From positions 1 through 36,353 of the forward strand of contig JAHITY010000015.1 of assembly GCA_018817165.1 (NCBI GenBank): DNA of 36,353 nucleotides, in the 5' to 3' direction. This stretch comes from Candidatus Omnitrophota bacterium (GTDB lineage Bacteria; Omnitrophota; Gorgyraeia; B26-G9). The notes under the pieces are model-generated. The model made no database searches. It saw only the letters and a list, made by a program, of their open reading frames with translations, and had not been told where the DNA came from. This document shows, one piece after another, positions 24,791 through 32,472 of the stretch (the stretch's first letter is position 1; the number at the start of each line of letters is the position of its first letter). Made by a program: the position numbers and the translations under genes.

Positions 24791-25117
24791 TTATCTTGAT
24801 TTCTCAATTGCCGCAATTGCTGTTTTATCAAATTCAATTTTTACCCCTTCATCAACTTTTAAAACCACAGTAGTTTCTTTCACATTAACAATCGTGCCAT
24901 GAATCCCCCCGGCAGTAACTACTTCATCATTCTTTTTTAACTGGGAAACCATATTCAGCTTTTCCTGCTGTTGCTTTTGCTGTGGTCTGATAAGAAAAAA
25001 ATAAAAAACCGCAAGAATTATTAAGTACATCGGCAATAATACCATAAAACCGCCCTGAGCTGGTGCCGATCCCCCGCCGTTAACCTGTTGGGCATAAGCT
25101 ATTGATTCAAAATCCAC
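24791..25117 (-). CDS. yajC: YajC, preprotein translocase accessory subunit
   Basis: A 108-residue single-span membrane protein of the SecDF-YajC complex. The transmembrane helix (GGFMVLLPMYLIILAVFYFFL) is followed by the hallmark IRPQQKQQQE and the GGIHGTIVNV segment. I set the start at GTG (25115-25117), because a near-perfect AAGGAGG lies five bases upstream. A longer ORF to 25168 adds 17 residues with no family similarity and no good binding site. It heads the yajC-secDF-rnfEA cluster. Confidence 0.93.
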   Translation of the reverse strand: MDFESIAYAQQVNGGGSAPAQGGFMVLLPMYLIILAVFYFFLIRPQQKQQQEKLNMVSQLKKNDEVVTAGGIHGTIVNVKETTVVLKVDEGVKIEFDKTAIAAIEKSR

Positions 25118-25190
25118 TTTAACCTCCTTATGATTAATAAAAATGCCTAAGTTACATACTCTAAACACTTACCTTTATAAGAACGCGTTT

Positions 25191-25201
25191 AGTATATACC
25201 A
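25191..25201 (-). promoter_or_regulatory. Possible extended -10 promoter of yajC
   Basis: On the minus strand this reads TGGTATATACT, an extended -10-like box (TGN-TATATA) about 75 bases upstream of the yajC GTG codon. A clear -35 at ideal spacing is not evident, so this is a weak prediction. It is the best candidate I see for expression of yajC-secDF and following genes. Confidence 0.35.
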
Positions 25202-25383
25202 TTTCAATCTAAGATGCTACTATTTTATTGAAAAACATAGACACAGGAACGAGTTACCGCGTTTACGAATTATCGAGTTAACGGGCTATTTGCTATCCGC
25301 TGCACTCAGGACTCAAGATGATCAGCAAATTTTACGTGAGTCACAAATTTTCTTGCTAATACAACCTTTATCAAAGGCGGTCC

Positions 25384-25499
25384 GGAATCAATTATTTTGG
25401 CTCATTCTCGTCCCGCATCCTGCGGGACTCCGAGGATGAATCTCTGATTTTGCCAGTCCTATCAAAATCAGGCTTCAAACCCGCCTAAATAATTATTCC
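25384..25499. repeat. 116-bp palindromic element with two internal hairpins
   Basis: The outer arms GGAATCAATTATTT (25384-25397) and AAATAATTATTCC (25487-25499) are inverted repeats differing by one extra base. Between them sit two perfect hairpins: GTCCCGCA/TGCGGGAC with a 3-base loop (25410-25428) and TGATTTTG/CAAAATCA with a 10-base loop (25445-25470). The whole could fold as a three-way junction on either strand. No ORF of note lies in it. It ends 11 bases before the GTAGGGGC element copy B. A non-autonomous mobile element or structured RNA is possible. Confidence 0.7.
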
Positions 25500-25510
25500 T
25501 GCCCTTTATT

Positions 25511-25593
25511 GTAGGGGCGCTGCTTGCCTGCGCCCGCTTATTAATGATTTCACCTTGTCTATTATTACGGGCCGGGGCAAGCGCGGCCCCTAC
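25511..25593. repeat. GTAGGGGC-ended inverted-repeat element, copy B
   Basis: The left arm (25511-25536) is identical over 26 bases to that of copy A near 13689, and the right arm (25568-25593) matches copy A at 24 of 26. The spacer between arms is 31 bases and unrelated to that of copy A (41 bases). Conserved arms with a variable core indicate a dispersed, mobilised or recombining hairpin element rather than chance. It lies downstream of addB. Confidence 0.87.
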
Positions 25594-25666
25594 TTTGCAA
25601 CCTTATGACTTTGTGACCTTTATTCTTTTCGTTTTTTTCTAATTCATAATTCATAACTCGTAACTA

Positions 25667-28501
25667 TTAAGGACATAAACTCTTAAACTGACAATATTTG
25701 CATGAATCCTCTGAATTATCCGCCTCAAAAGGTTTATCCAGATCATATATTTCATCAATAATATAAGCCAACATATCCAAGCAACATTGCATTATCTGGT
25801 CTTTTTCCGCATATTCCTTTAGCTTAGGAAATTCATCGATGTTTAAAGTTCTGATATTATAAAGTGCTGCAGTAATAAAAGTATCCGCATAATCCTGCTC
25901 GACACAATATAAATATAAAGGCAATTGAAAAGATTTAAGCGTTTTTTTTATTGCTTTGCGATCAGGATTTTCTAAAACTTTTTCCAGAGTTTTTAAACCG
26001 GCTGGCAAAGAATCGCTATTACCGGTTTTATAATCAATAATCAGCAGCCGGCCTTTTTCCAAACAATCAATCCGGTCAATCCGGCATTTAAAAGAAATAC
26101 TCCTCTGCTTATTCCGATTCAATTTAATTATTTTTTTAATATCAGTTTCCAGTCCTTCAATCCTTTGAATTTGCCTTTGCTGTTCATTTTCCAGAAACTT
26201 TTCCAATCTAAACCGCATGATTTGTTCGATCATAAAAGCATCTGATTTCATCCGATGCTTAAATTCATGTTCAAAGCGCTTGTCAAATTCATTAAAAAAA
26301 AAATTTTTAAACTCTAGATCAATATTCGGTGACTTAGATAAAAATGGTAAAAACATATCTTCCAATAATTTATGAATAAAAGTCCCTACCTCTTTACTTT
26401 CCAGTTCATCAAGCAAATCTTCTTTTTCACTTAAACCTAAAATATATTTATAATAAAATTGCAAAGGACATTTCAAATAAAGATTCAAACTCGATGCGGA
26501 AAAAGTAAAATTATCCAATAGCTCTTGTATATTGGTATTCTTTTTAGCCATCCCTTTTTTATGAATAATTTCACAATTAAAAGCCGCTCTCGGAACATTA
26601 TCATTATTTAGCTTTTTATTTGCTTTCTCCTGTTCCCAAATTATTTCCTCAATAAAACGACTCCGCTGTTTATCGGCACTGTCATTATAAACCAAATGAA
26701 CATTTTTCGCTGATTTAATCAGTCGCATAAACTGATAGCGCTGAATACACTCTTCTTCTTCCAATCTGTCCAGTCCCAGACTGATCAAGATCGCTCTGGG
26801 CACAAGCGGTTCATTAGTACTGAGTTTAGGCAAAACTGATTCATTAACATCCATTACTATAACGTTTTCAAAACTTAAAGCGCGGGTTTCTAAAAAACCA
26901 AGGATTTGCAGACCTTTTAAAGGAGCTCCCGAAAAAGCTATCTTTTCTTTTCTAAGGAAACCATCGAAAATTTTAAATATTTCCAGAACTGCAAAAGGCT
27001 CAGTACTTATTGCTTTATTTTTAAATTGCTCACTCAAACTGAGCATTTTCTCGATCATTTTTAAGTTCAGCGGATACATCGCTATTGCGCTTTTTGAAAC
27101 TAGTAAATCAATAAACCCCTCTAAAACACGCGCAAAATCACCTAAAGTATTAATTTTTTCCCATAGCAAAAAAACCTGTTTATGTAAATAATTTAATACA
27201 CATTTCACCTGTTCATTACTCACAATAATCGACATACTTTTAAGCTGTTCGCTTACATTCACATGCAATTCAATCATCTCAACCAAATCCGACAAACCGA
27301 TAAACAAACTGCCTCCTAGCTCAGACTCATATCCGCCGGAGAGAACTTCTTCAATCTTATGCACTAGGACCCGGGTAATAGCAGAATCCGTATCAATTAG
27401 CATATTCTTGATTAAAGGATGCATGATCAAGGCAAGATAATCCTTGGCATAATATTGATCTCTTTTTCTAGTTTTTTGTGCTCGATTGATTCTGTCAAAT
27501 AAATTATAAAGCGTGCTGCGTCTTAAAGGGTATCCCATTGAGACATTAAATTGATTACTGACAGAAGATATTTCCGATAATAGCGGAATAAGGCTATCTT
27601 CTTGCGGCAGAACAATCACGGTATTTTCCGGATTAGCTATTTTCTTTAATATTTCCCTGATAATTCCCACCTGAGAGTGCGCGTCAAAACCAGCGTATAA
27701 CCTCAGATTATCAGGCTGATCATCAAGTTTAACTTTTGGCTTTATTTCAGCTTTAAAAAAAGCCGCTAATTCTTCAAACTGCGCCCACGGCTTATTATCT
27801 TTCTGAAAAAATATCGCGGCTTTATCTTTGTCATAATATTCCTTAATAACCAGTTTTTCCGTATTGTGCAGCTCGAAAAAATTGCAAAATAAGATCTTAT
27901 CAAATTCGTCCAGCCCCGTTTTTCGACAATTCTCAGCCGCACTCAGATAAACAAGTCCGCGCGAGTATTTATTATCTTTTTTCATTTTTAAATGATAAAG
28001 CTCCCGCAGAGTAACAATATTTTCCAATAATTTATTAAAAACCGGAGGAACTTCATATCCGATTTCTGCGTTCTCCTCAATATTAAGCAAGCGCTGCATT
28101 GAGATATCCTCTAAATCTAGTTGATCGATAAATAAAACGATTTCTCTTGCCCAGGGCATAAACTGAGAAAAACTTTGATAAGTTTTTAGGACCTCAGGAA
28201 CTTTTGTTTTTGCCAGAGAATAAATCGTAAAACATGCTTCAATTTCTGAAATAGTGCTGAATTTATTATTTTTAGAAACAATATACTTCATAAATTCATT
28301 AATTGAAAAAAAACTGGGAGGGATAAAACTATTTTTATAAATTTCCGCTAATTCTTTTTTTAAAAATAATGCCGGTCTTTTACCGCCAAAAACTATCGCT
28401 GTCCGACTCAAATCATTAGCGAGATTAAAATCAGCTTTTAAATAAATTGCCAATTCTTTAATGAAATTTTCCTTAAAATGAAATGTTTTTATTTTCTGCA
28501 T
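25667..28501 (-). CDS. AddB-like subunit: PD-(D/E)XK nuclease with helicase-like N-terminus
   Basis: A 944-residue protein likely to partner the AddA-like protein in processing double-strand DNA ends. The C-terminal nuclease contains RIDRIDCLEKG, IIDYKTGN and QLPLYLY. Four cysteines, C678 (LKCPLQFYY) and C934, C937 and C943 (CKYCQFKSLC), match the iron-sulfur staple of AddB nucleases. The N-terminal region is helicase-like, but no intact Walker A is seen: the equivalent segment is FGGKRPALFLKKEL, as in the Bacteroidetes-type AddB proteins I know. It lies downstream of addA and the lipoprotein gene. Chi recognition cannot be judged from sequence. Confidence 0.85.
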   Translation of the reverse strand: MQKIKTFHFKENFIKELAIYLKADFNLANDLSRTAIVFGGKRPALFLKKELAEIYKNSFIPPSFFSINEFMKYIVSKNNKFSTISEIEACFTIYSLAKTKVPEVLKTYQSFSQFMPWAREIVLFIDQLDLEDISMQRLLNIEENAEIGYEVPPVFNKLLENIVTLRELYHLKMKKDNKYSRGLVYLSAAENCRKTGLDEFDKILFCNFFELHNTEKLVIKEYYDKDKAAIFFQKDNKPWAQFEELAAFFKAEIKPKVKLDDQPDNLRLYAGFDAHSQVGIIREILKKIANPENTVIVLPQEDSLIPLLSEISSVSNQFNVSMGYPLRRSTLYNLFDRINRAQKTRKRDQYYAKDYLALIMHPLIKNMLIDTDSAITRVLVHKIEEVLSGGYESELGGSLFIGLSDLVEMIELHVNVSEQLKSMSIIVSNEQVKCVLNYLHKQVFLLWEKINTLGDFARVLEGFIDLLVSKSAIAMYPLNLKMIEKMLSLSEQFKNKAISTEPFAVLEIFKIFDGFLRKEKIAFSGAPLKGLQILGFLETRALSFENVIVMDVNESVLPKLSTNEPLVPRAILISLGLDRLEEEECIQRYQFMRLIKSAKNVHLVYNDSADKQRSRFIEEIIWEQEKANKKLNNDNVPRAAFNCEIIHKKGMAKKNTNIQELLDNFTFSASSLNLYLKCPLQFYYKYILGLSEKEDLLDELESKEVGTFIHKLLEDMFLPFLSKSPNIDLEFKNFFFNEFDKRFEHEFKHRMKSDAFMIEQIMRFRLEKFLENEQQRQIQRIEGLETDIKKIIKLNRNKQRSISFKCRIDRIDCLEKGRLLIIDYKTGNSDSLPAGLKTLEKVLENPDRKAIKKTLKSFQLPLYLYCVEQDYADTFITAALYNIRTLNIDEFPKLKEYAEKDQIMQCCLDMLAYIIDEIYDLDKPFEADNSEDSCKYCQFKSLCP

Positions 28502-28522
28502 TTATCCATATTCCCGTTAGAT

Positions 28523-29026
28523 TCAGATCATTGATTTAAAAGCAAGCGCCTCATCATCCATTATCTTCCAAACATCCCTTACTTTAACGACCTTACCGAT
28601 TTTTAAATCAGGCAATACCGTTTGCTTAAACTTTAAAATAACCTCATCATAGGAAAGGATACCTTGGACTTCCCGCCTTCCTTTCAAAATAATTTTCTGA
28701 ACACTCGCTTTGTCCCAGCCTGACAGAGATGCAATATAATTAAAATTCATTGTTCGAGTATTTTTTATTTTTAAAATATCGCGGCTGGCTGTTAGAAGTA
28801 AATCCCTTTGCGCTTTTTTTTCCGCCTTGGTTAATTTCGCAAAGAAAATTAATTTTTTTTTATCATCATGCGTTAATCCAAGGTCAAGATAGGCCTCAAG
28901 ATTTTTATCTTTCAACGCCAGAAACACATCATTACCTAATTTTATAGCCCCTGGTTCTGCTTTAGCGCATCCGAACAAAGCAGCAATTGACAGAATTAAT
29001 CCAAGTATTATTAATCGCTTCTGCAT
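28523..29026 (-). CDS. Small lipoprotein of unknown function, within the addA-addB cluster
   Basis: A 167-residue protein that I cannot place in a named family. The N-terminus (MQKRLIILGLILSIAALFGC) is a classic signal peptide with lipobox ALFGC, so C20 would be lipidated and the protein anchored on the outer face of the inner membrane or in the outer membrane. The mature part is Lys-rich and mixed alpha/beta, ending VVKVRDVWKIMDDEAL, reminiscent of NTF2-like lipoproteins with a closing W-K motif; that resemblance is weak. It sits between addA (41-base gap) and addB (21-base gap), an odd site for an exported protein. Confidence 0.82.
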   Translation of the reverse strand: MQKRLIILGLILSIAALFGCAKAEPGAIKLGNDVFLALKDKNLEAYLDLGLTHDDKKKLIFFAKLTKAEKKAQRDLLLTASRDILKIKNTRTMNFNYIASLSGWDKASVQKIILKGRREVQGILSYDEVILKFKQTVLPDLKIGKVVKVRDVWKIMDDEALAFKSMI

Positions 29027-29067
29027 TAAATCCTCCTTAAAAAAACTATTATTCCAAATTAATTTTA

Positions 29068-32000
29068 TTAAACCATTTCTGCTTTAGCTTGATCAAAATA
29101 GATCAAATACGCCCTGATTTTTTTATCGTGATAAATTGAGTTCAAAATATTTTTATAGACAGAAATTTGGGCAATATACTCCTCTTTATTATCCGCCGAA
29201 CTCTTATAGTCAATTATCATTACTTCGTCTTTACTGATGATCAGTCGGTCAATACGTTTAGTTAAGCCAAATTTATCGACAAACTCTTTTTCCTGATAGA
29301 CCTGATCATCCCTGCACAGATAAAAAAACGGCTTCAATTCTTCAGAACTAATCATCTGGTTGATTTTTTTTATATATCTAGCCTTATTCTCGATATCGGG
29401 ATTTTCCTGTTCGAATTCATTTTTAATTTTAGCAATAACTTCTTTTAGATTTTTCCCGCTTAGATTCCCTATTTTACTAAGCAGTGAATGTAAAACTTTG
29501 CCCTGTTTAATATTTTCTCGGTTATTAAGCGGAGCTATTTCCGTGAATTCCTCTTTCAATAAAGATATCCAATTCTGATATACAGGCAAAGATATCGGCA
29601 TATTGCTATGATCAGATTGAGGCGCTACTGCTTTCATATTTAGCTGTGAACCTTGACAGATTAATCCCTCGGGAATAAGAAAAAACGCTGTATTATTTGA
29701 TTTTGCTGTTTTGGAACTACTATAAGGAATAAAGATATACAGTTCATTTTGCGCGCGGGTAAATGTCACATAAATAACATTCAACTCATCAATAAAAGCT
29801 TTAACATACTCCTGCCTGTAAATTTCTCCAATCTTTTTAGAGAATCTCGCATATTTCGTATCCAGTCTTAAAAGACCAAAAGATTCCTCAAGATCAAGTT
29901 CATTCTCATAAACAACATATGGAGAGTTTGCTCCTTTTATCTTTACATTCATTTCCAGAAAAGGCACAATAACAACCGGAAACCCCAGCCCTTTTGCTTT
30001 ATGAATAGTCATCACTTTTACAGCATTATCATCAGAAAAATTAACATACAAATGCGAATCCGGAGCCGTTTCTAGATAGCTAAGAAATAAACCTATATCA
30101 AGATTATCCTCTTCCTGTTCTTTAATTAATTCAAGAAAACGCATGAAAAACCCCTGATATTGAGGAAAGTTTTCAAAAATTTTAAATTTATCAATAATAC
30201 TGATAAGCAATTCATATAAAGAAACAAAACCAACACTTTTAAAAAATTCCGCAATATTTTCTTGCCATATCAAAGAATATTTTTTTCTAAACATTCTATA
30301 CATATATCCGCAATTAATTCCCTGTTGTTTAGCTTTGCGGTTATATTGAAAGATAAAATCAGCTATCTCTGCTTGAGTTAGACTAGTGGCTTTTAAAAAA
30401 ATGTCTCCCAGGATAAACGCGGAAAATTCAATTGTATCAATCGGCGAATTTAAAAACCGCAAAAAAGCGATCAGCTCCGAAATAAGCGAATTATTCAATA
30501 TATTCAACGTGCGTTCTGATTCAACATTTATTTTTTTTTCAGACAGCCATCCAGTAACTAACTCTATTTCTCGATTGCTTCGACATAAAACAGCAATTGA
30601 TTTTAAGTCAAAACGTTTTTGGATAGTGTCCATTGTTTCAATTAAACGCTGTTTGATTAACTCATCCCGCTCGTCGCTATTTTGATATTCAATATAATCA
30701 ACTTTCACATAGCCATCAGGCTTATGCGGAACATCGAATTGTTCGGAATCCCTAAATACGCTTAAGATTTGATCAACTTCTTCAGTTAATAACTGTCGGA
30801 GCGGCTCTTTTTCACTATCCTGCTGATCTTCTAAAAAACGTCTTAAATTATCAAATGAAAATACTCGATTATTAAACAGGATAATCTGTTTTTGCGATCT
30901 ATAGTTTGTTTTTAAAACAAGCTTATCATTAACATTAAAATGTTCAAACTCTTTTTTTATGCTATCAAATAGATCAACATTACCTCCTCTAAATCGATAA
31001 ATTGCCTGTTTCCGATCTCCCACATAAAAAAGCGATCCGCCACTAGATAAAGCATCCTCAACCATCACAAATAAATTTTTCCACTGCAATTTACTGGTAT
31101 CTTGAAATTCATCAATTAAAAAATGCTTAAACCTGCTGGCTAATCGATAATAAAGCTCAGGGACACTCATATGAGCCTCTTTAAACAGAAAATAAGCTTG
31201 TTTGTTTAACTCTTCCATAAACACCAGATCGTCACGCATCGCATAGTTACGAAAATGCTTATAAACATCATCAAATATATCAATATAGCAATTAAATAAA
31301 GATAGTGCCTCTTTTTCACTTAACTCAACAATACTTTGCCTGAACTCTTGCCAAATCAACTCCAATTCCTCAGGAGCAAAAAAACCTTTGTTCATTGGCA
31401 AAGTATCAGACATAAATGATTTCTTATCCAGATCGGCAATATTAAAACCGTATTTGTTCTTCTTGATAAAATTAGCTAAAGTTGTATCGGCAAAACGCTT
31501 ATTAATTCCCTCAGGCTTCTTGTCATATATTTGATTAAGTATCGCGAGAATCCTTTGCTTTAAACCAATTAAATCATTATCAGCCATTTGAAATTTTTTA
31601 AACTTTCCTCCATAAATATTACTTTGTCTGAACATACCGCTAATAATATTTAATATGTCTTTTTTCGGCAGCCAACTTGTGCGATTTTCCAGAAAAATAT
31701 ACTGACGAATAAAATCCTGAAAAACTTTTGCCGCCTTTTCATCTTCACAAACATGATCTATGCATTCATCAAGCGCATAAGCTACATAGGCTGAATAATT
31801 TTCTTTTATCTGAAAGTTAGCGGATAGATTCAATTCGGAAGCGCAACCGGATAATATAAGATTGATAAACTTATCCACGTTTTTTACTTGGAAGTAATTA
31901 TAATTTAAAATAATACAATCAAGTACTTTAAACGCCTGCTGACTTGCTTTTTCTGGCGAAAGCCCCAAAGAGTTAATTAAATTATTTTTCTCCACCGGAT

Positions 32001-32253
32001 TAATAAAAGCATCTAAAGCAATTTTTTTTAGCTGTTCTAAAATTCGTTCCCGCATTTCTCTTGTAGCCTTTAGCGTAAAAGTAATTGCCAGGATATTGCG
32101 CAGAGGTATTTGCCCCTGATCAAAATTATGATTGATTAGCAGCTGAATATAACGCTTTGACAGCTCATAGGTTTTCCCTGAACCAGCGGAGGCTTCAACA
32201 ATTTTCACCTCATGAAAATTTAAATTTGGATTTGTATTCTGTCCTGGACTCAT
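29068..32253 (-). CDS. AddA/RecB-like UvrD-family helicase-nuclease
   Basis: A 1061-residue superfamily 1A helicase with a C-terminal nuclease. Motif I is ASAGSGKT (residues 21-28), motif Ia AITFTLKATREM, motif II FLIDEFQDTS, motif III GDRKQAIYRFRGG, motif IV TNYRSQ, motif V VMTIHKAKGLGFP and motif VI YVTFTRAQNELY. The PD-(D/E)XK end contains RIDRLI and MIIDYKSS, then AQISVYKNIL. The single nuclease domain and a second nuclease encoded just downstream fit AddAB better than RecBCD; no recC or recD is present. It would resect broken DNA ends before RecA loading. Confidence 0.9.
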   Translation of the reverse strand: MSPGQNTNPNLNFHEVKIVEASAGSGKTYELSKRYIQLLINHNFDQGQIPLRNILAITFTLKATREMRERILEQLKKIALDAFINPVEKNNLINSLGLSPEKASQQAFKVLDCIILNYNYFQVKNVDKFINLILSGCASELNLSANFQIKENYSAYVAYALDECIDHVCEDEKAAKVFQDFIRQYIFLENRTSWLPKKDILNIISGMFRQSNIYGGKFKKFQMADNDLIGLKQRILAILNQIYDKKPEGINKRFADTTLANFIKKNKYGFNIADLDKKSFMSDTLPMNKGFFAPEELELIWQEFRQSIVELSEKEALSLFNCYIDIFDDVYKHFRNYAMRDDLVFMEELNKQAYFLFKEAHMSVPELYYRLASRFKHFLIDEFQDTSKLQWKNLFVMVEDALSSGGSLFYVGDRKQAIYRFRGGNVDLFDSIKKEFEHFNVNDKLVLKTNYRSQKQIILFNNRVFSFDNLRRFLEDQQDSEKEPLRQLLTEEVDQILSVFRDSEQFDVPHKPDGYVKVDYIEYQNSDERDELIKQRLIETMDTIQKRFDLKSIAVLCRSNREIELVTGWLSEKKINVESERTLNILNNSLISELIAFLRFLNSPIDTIEFSAFILGDIFLKATSLTQAEIADFIFQYNRKAKQQGINCGYMYRMFRKKYSLIWQENIAEFFKSVGFVSLYELLISIIDKFKIFENFPQYQGFFMRFLELIKEQEEDNLDIGLFLSYLETAPDSHLYVNFSDDNAVKVMTIHKAKGLGFPVVIVPFLEMNVKIKGANSPYVVYENELDLEESFGLLRLDTKYARFSKKIGEIYRQEYVKAFIDELNVIYVTFTRAQNELYIFIPYSSSKTAKSNNTAFFLIPEGLICQGSQLNMKAVAPQSDHSNMPISLPVYQNWISLLKEEFTEIAPLNNRENIKQGKVLHSLLSKIGNLSGKNLKEVIAKIKNEFEQENPDIENKARYIKKINQMISSEELKPFFYLCRDDQVYQEKEFVDKFGLTKRIDRLIISKDEVMIIDYKSSADNKEEYIAQISVYKNILNSIYHDKKIRAYLIYFDQAKAEMV

Positions 32254-32306
32254 GTGAAGTATTATACACTTTCAGACGAAAAAAGGCAAAAACCAATTTC
32301 CCGGTA

Positions 32307-32471
32307 TAATCCAGATTTTGCATTAGTCGTGAATGAAGAGTGCTAAGATTTTGGGAATCAAAAATTTACAAAAAACACAGGCAAACTTTATTGTTTGCCG
32401 AGGCTTTTGGGAAGTCTTTGAGCCCAAAAGATTAGTGCTATTCGCCACGTTCTAATGCAAATTCTGGATTA
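32307..32471. mobile_element. 165-bp TA-ended element with 20-bp terminal inverted repeats (MITE-like)
   Basis: The ends TAATCCAGATTTTGCATTAG (32307-32326) and CTAATGCAAATTCTGGATTA (32452-32471) are inverted repeats at 19 of 20 positions. Imperfect complementarity continues inward for nearly 30 more bases (CTAA and CCCAAAA words). The centre holds a perfect hairpin GGCAAAC/GTTTGCC with a 6-base loop. TA at both termini fits the target preference of IS630/Tc1-mariner-type transposases. No transposase gene is nearby. It abuts the RND gene, ending one base before its stop codon region. One 40-codon ORF runs almost end to end on the plus strand. Confidence 0.8.
32333..32455 (+). other. 40-codon ORF inside the TIR element, coding status doubtful
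   Basis: An uninterrupted ATG-to-TAA frame fills the space between the inverted repeats, starting MKSAKILGIKNLQKTQANF and ending near VLFATF. It is the only plus-strand frame here that matches a structural unit so closely. There is no clear ribosome binding site and no family I recognise. The stop codon lies in the terminal repeat itself. It may simply be a by-product of the repeat. Confidence 0.2.
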
Positions 32472-32472
32472 A

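Noticed and set aside
25410-25428. Rho-independent terminator for addB
   Set aside because: The hairpin is strong but has no T-run on the minus-strand 3' side and lies about 240 bases beyond the addB stop, inside a larger palindrome.
25143-25439. Plus-strand ORF of 98 codons over the yajC upstream region
   Set aside because: It runs across the likely yajC promoter and half of the 116-bp palindromic element, with no family similarity.
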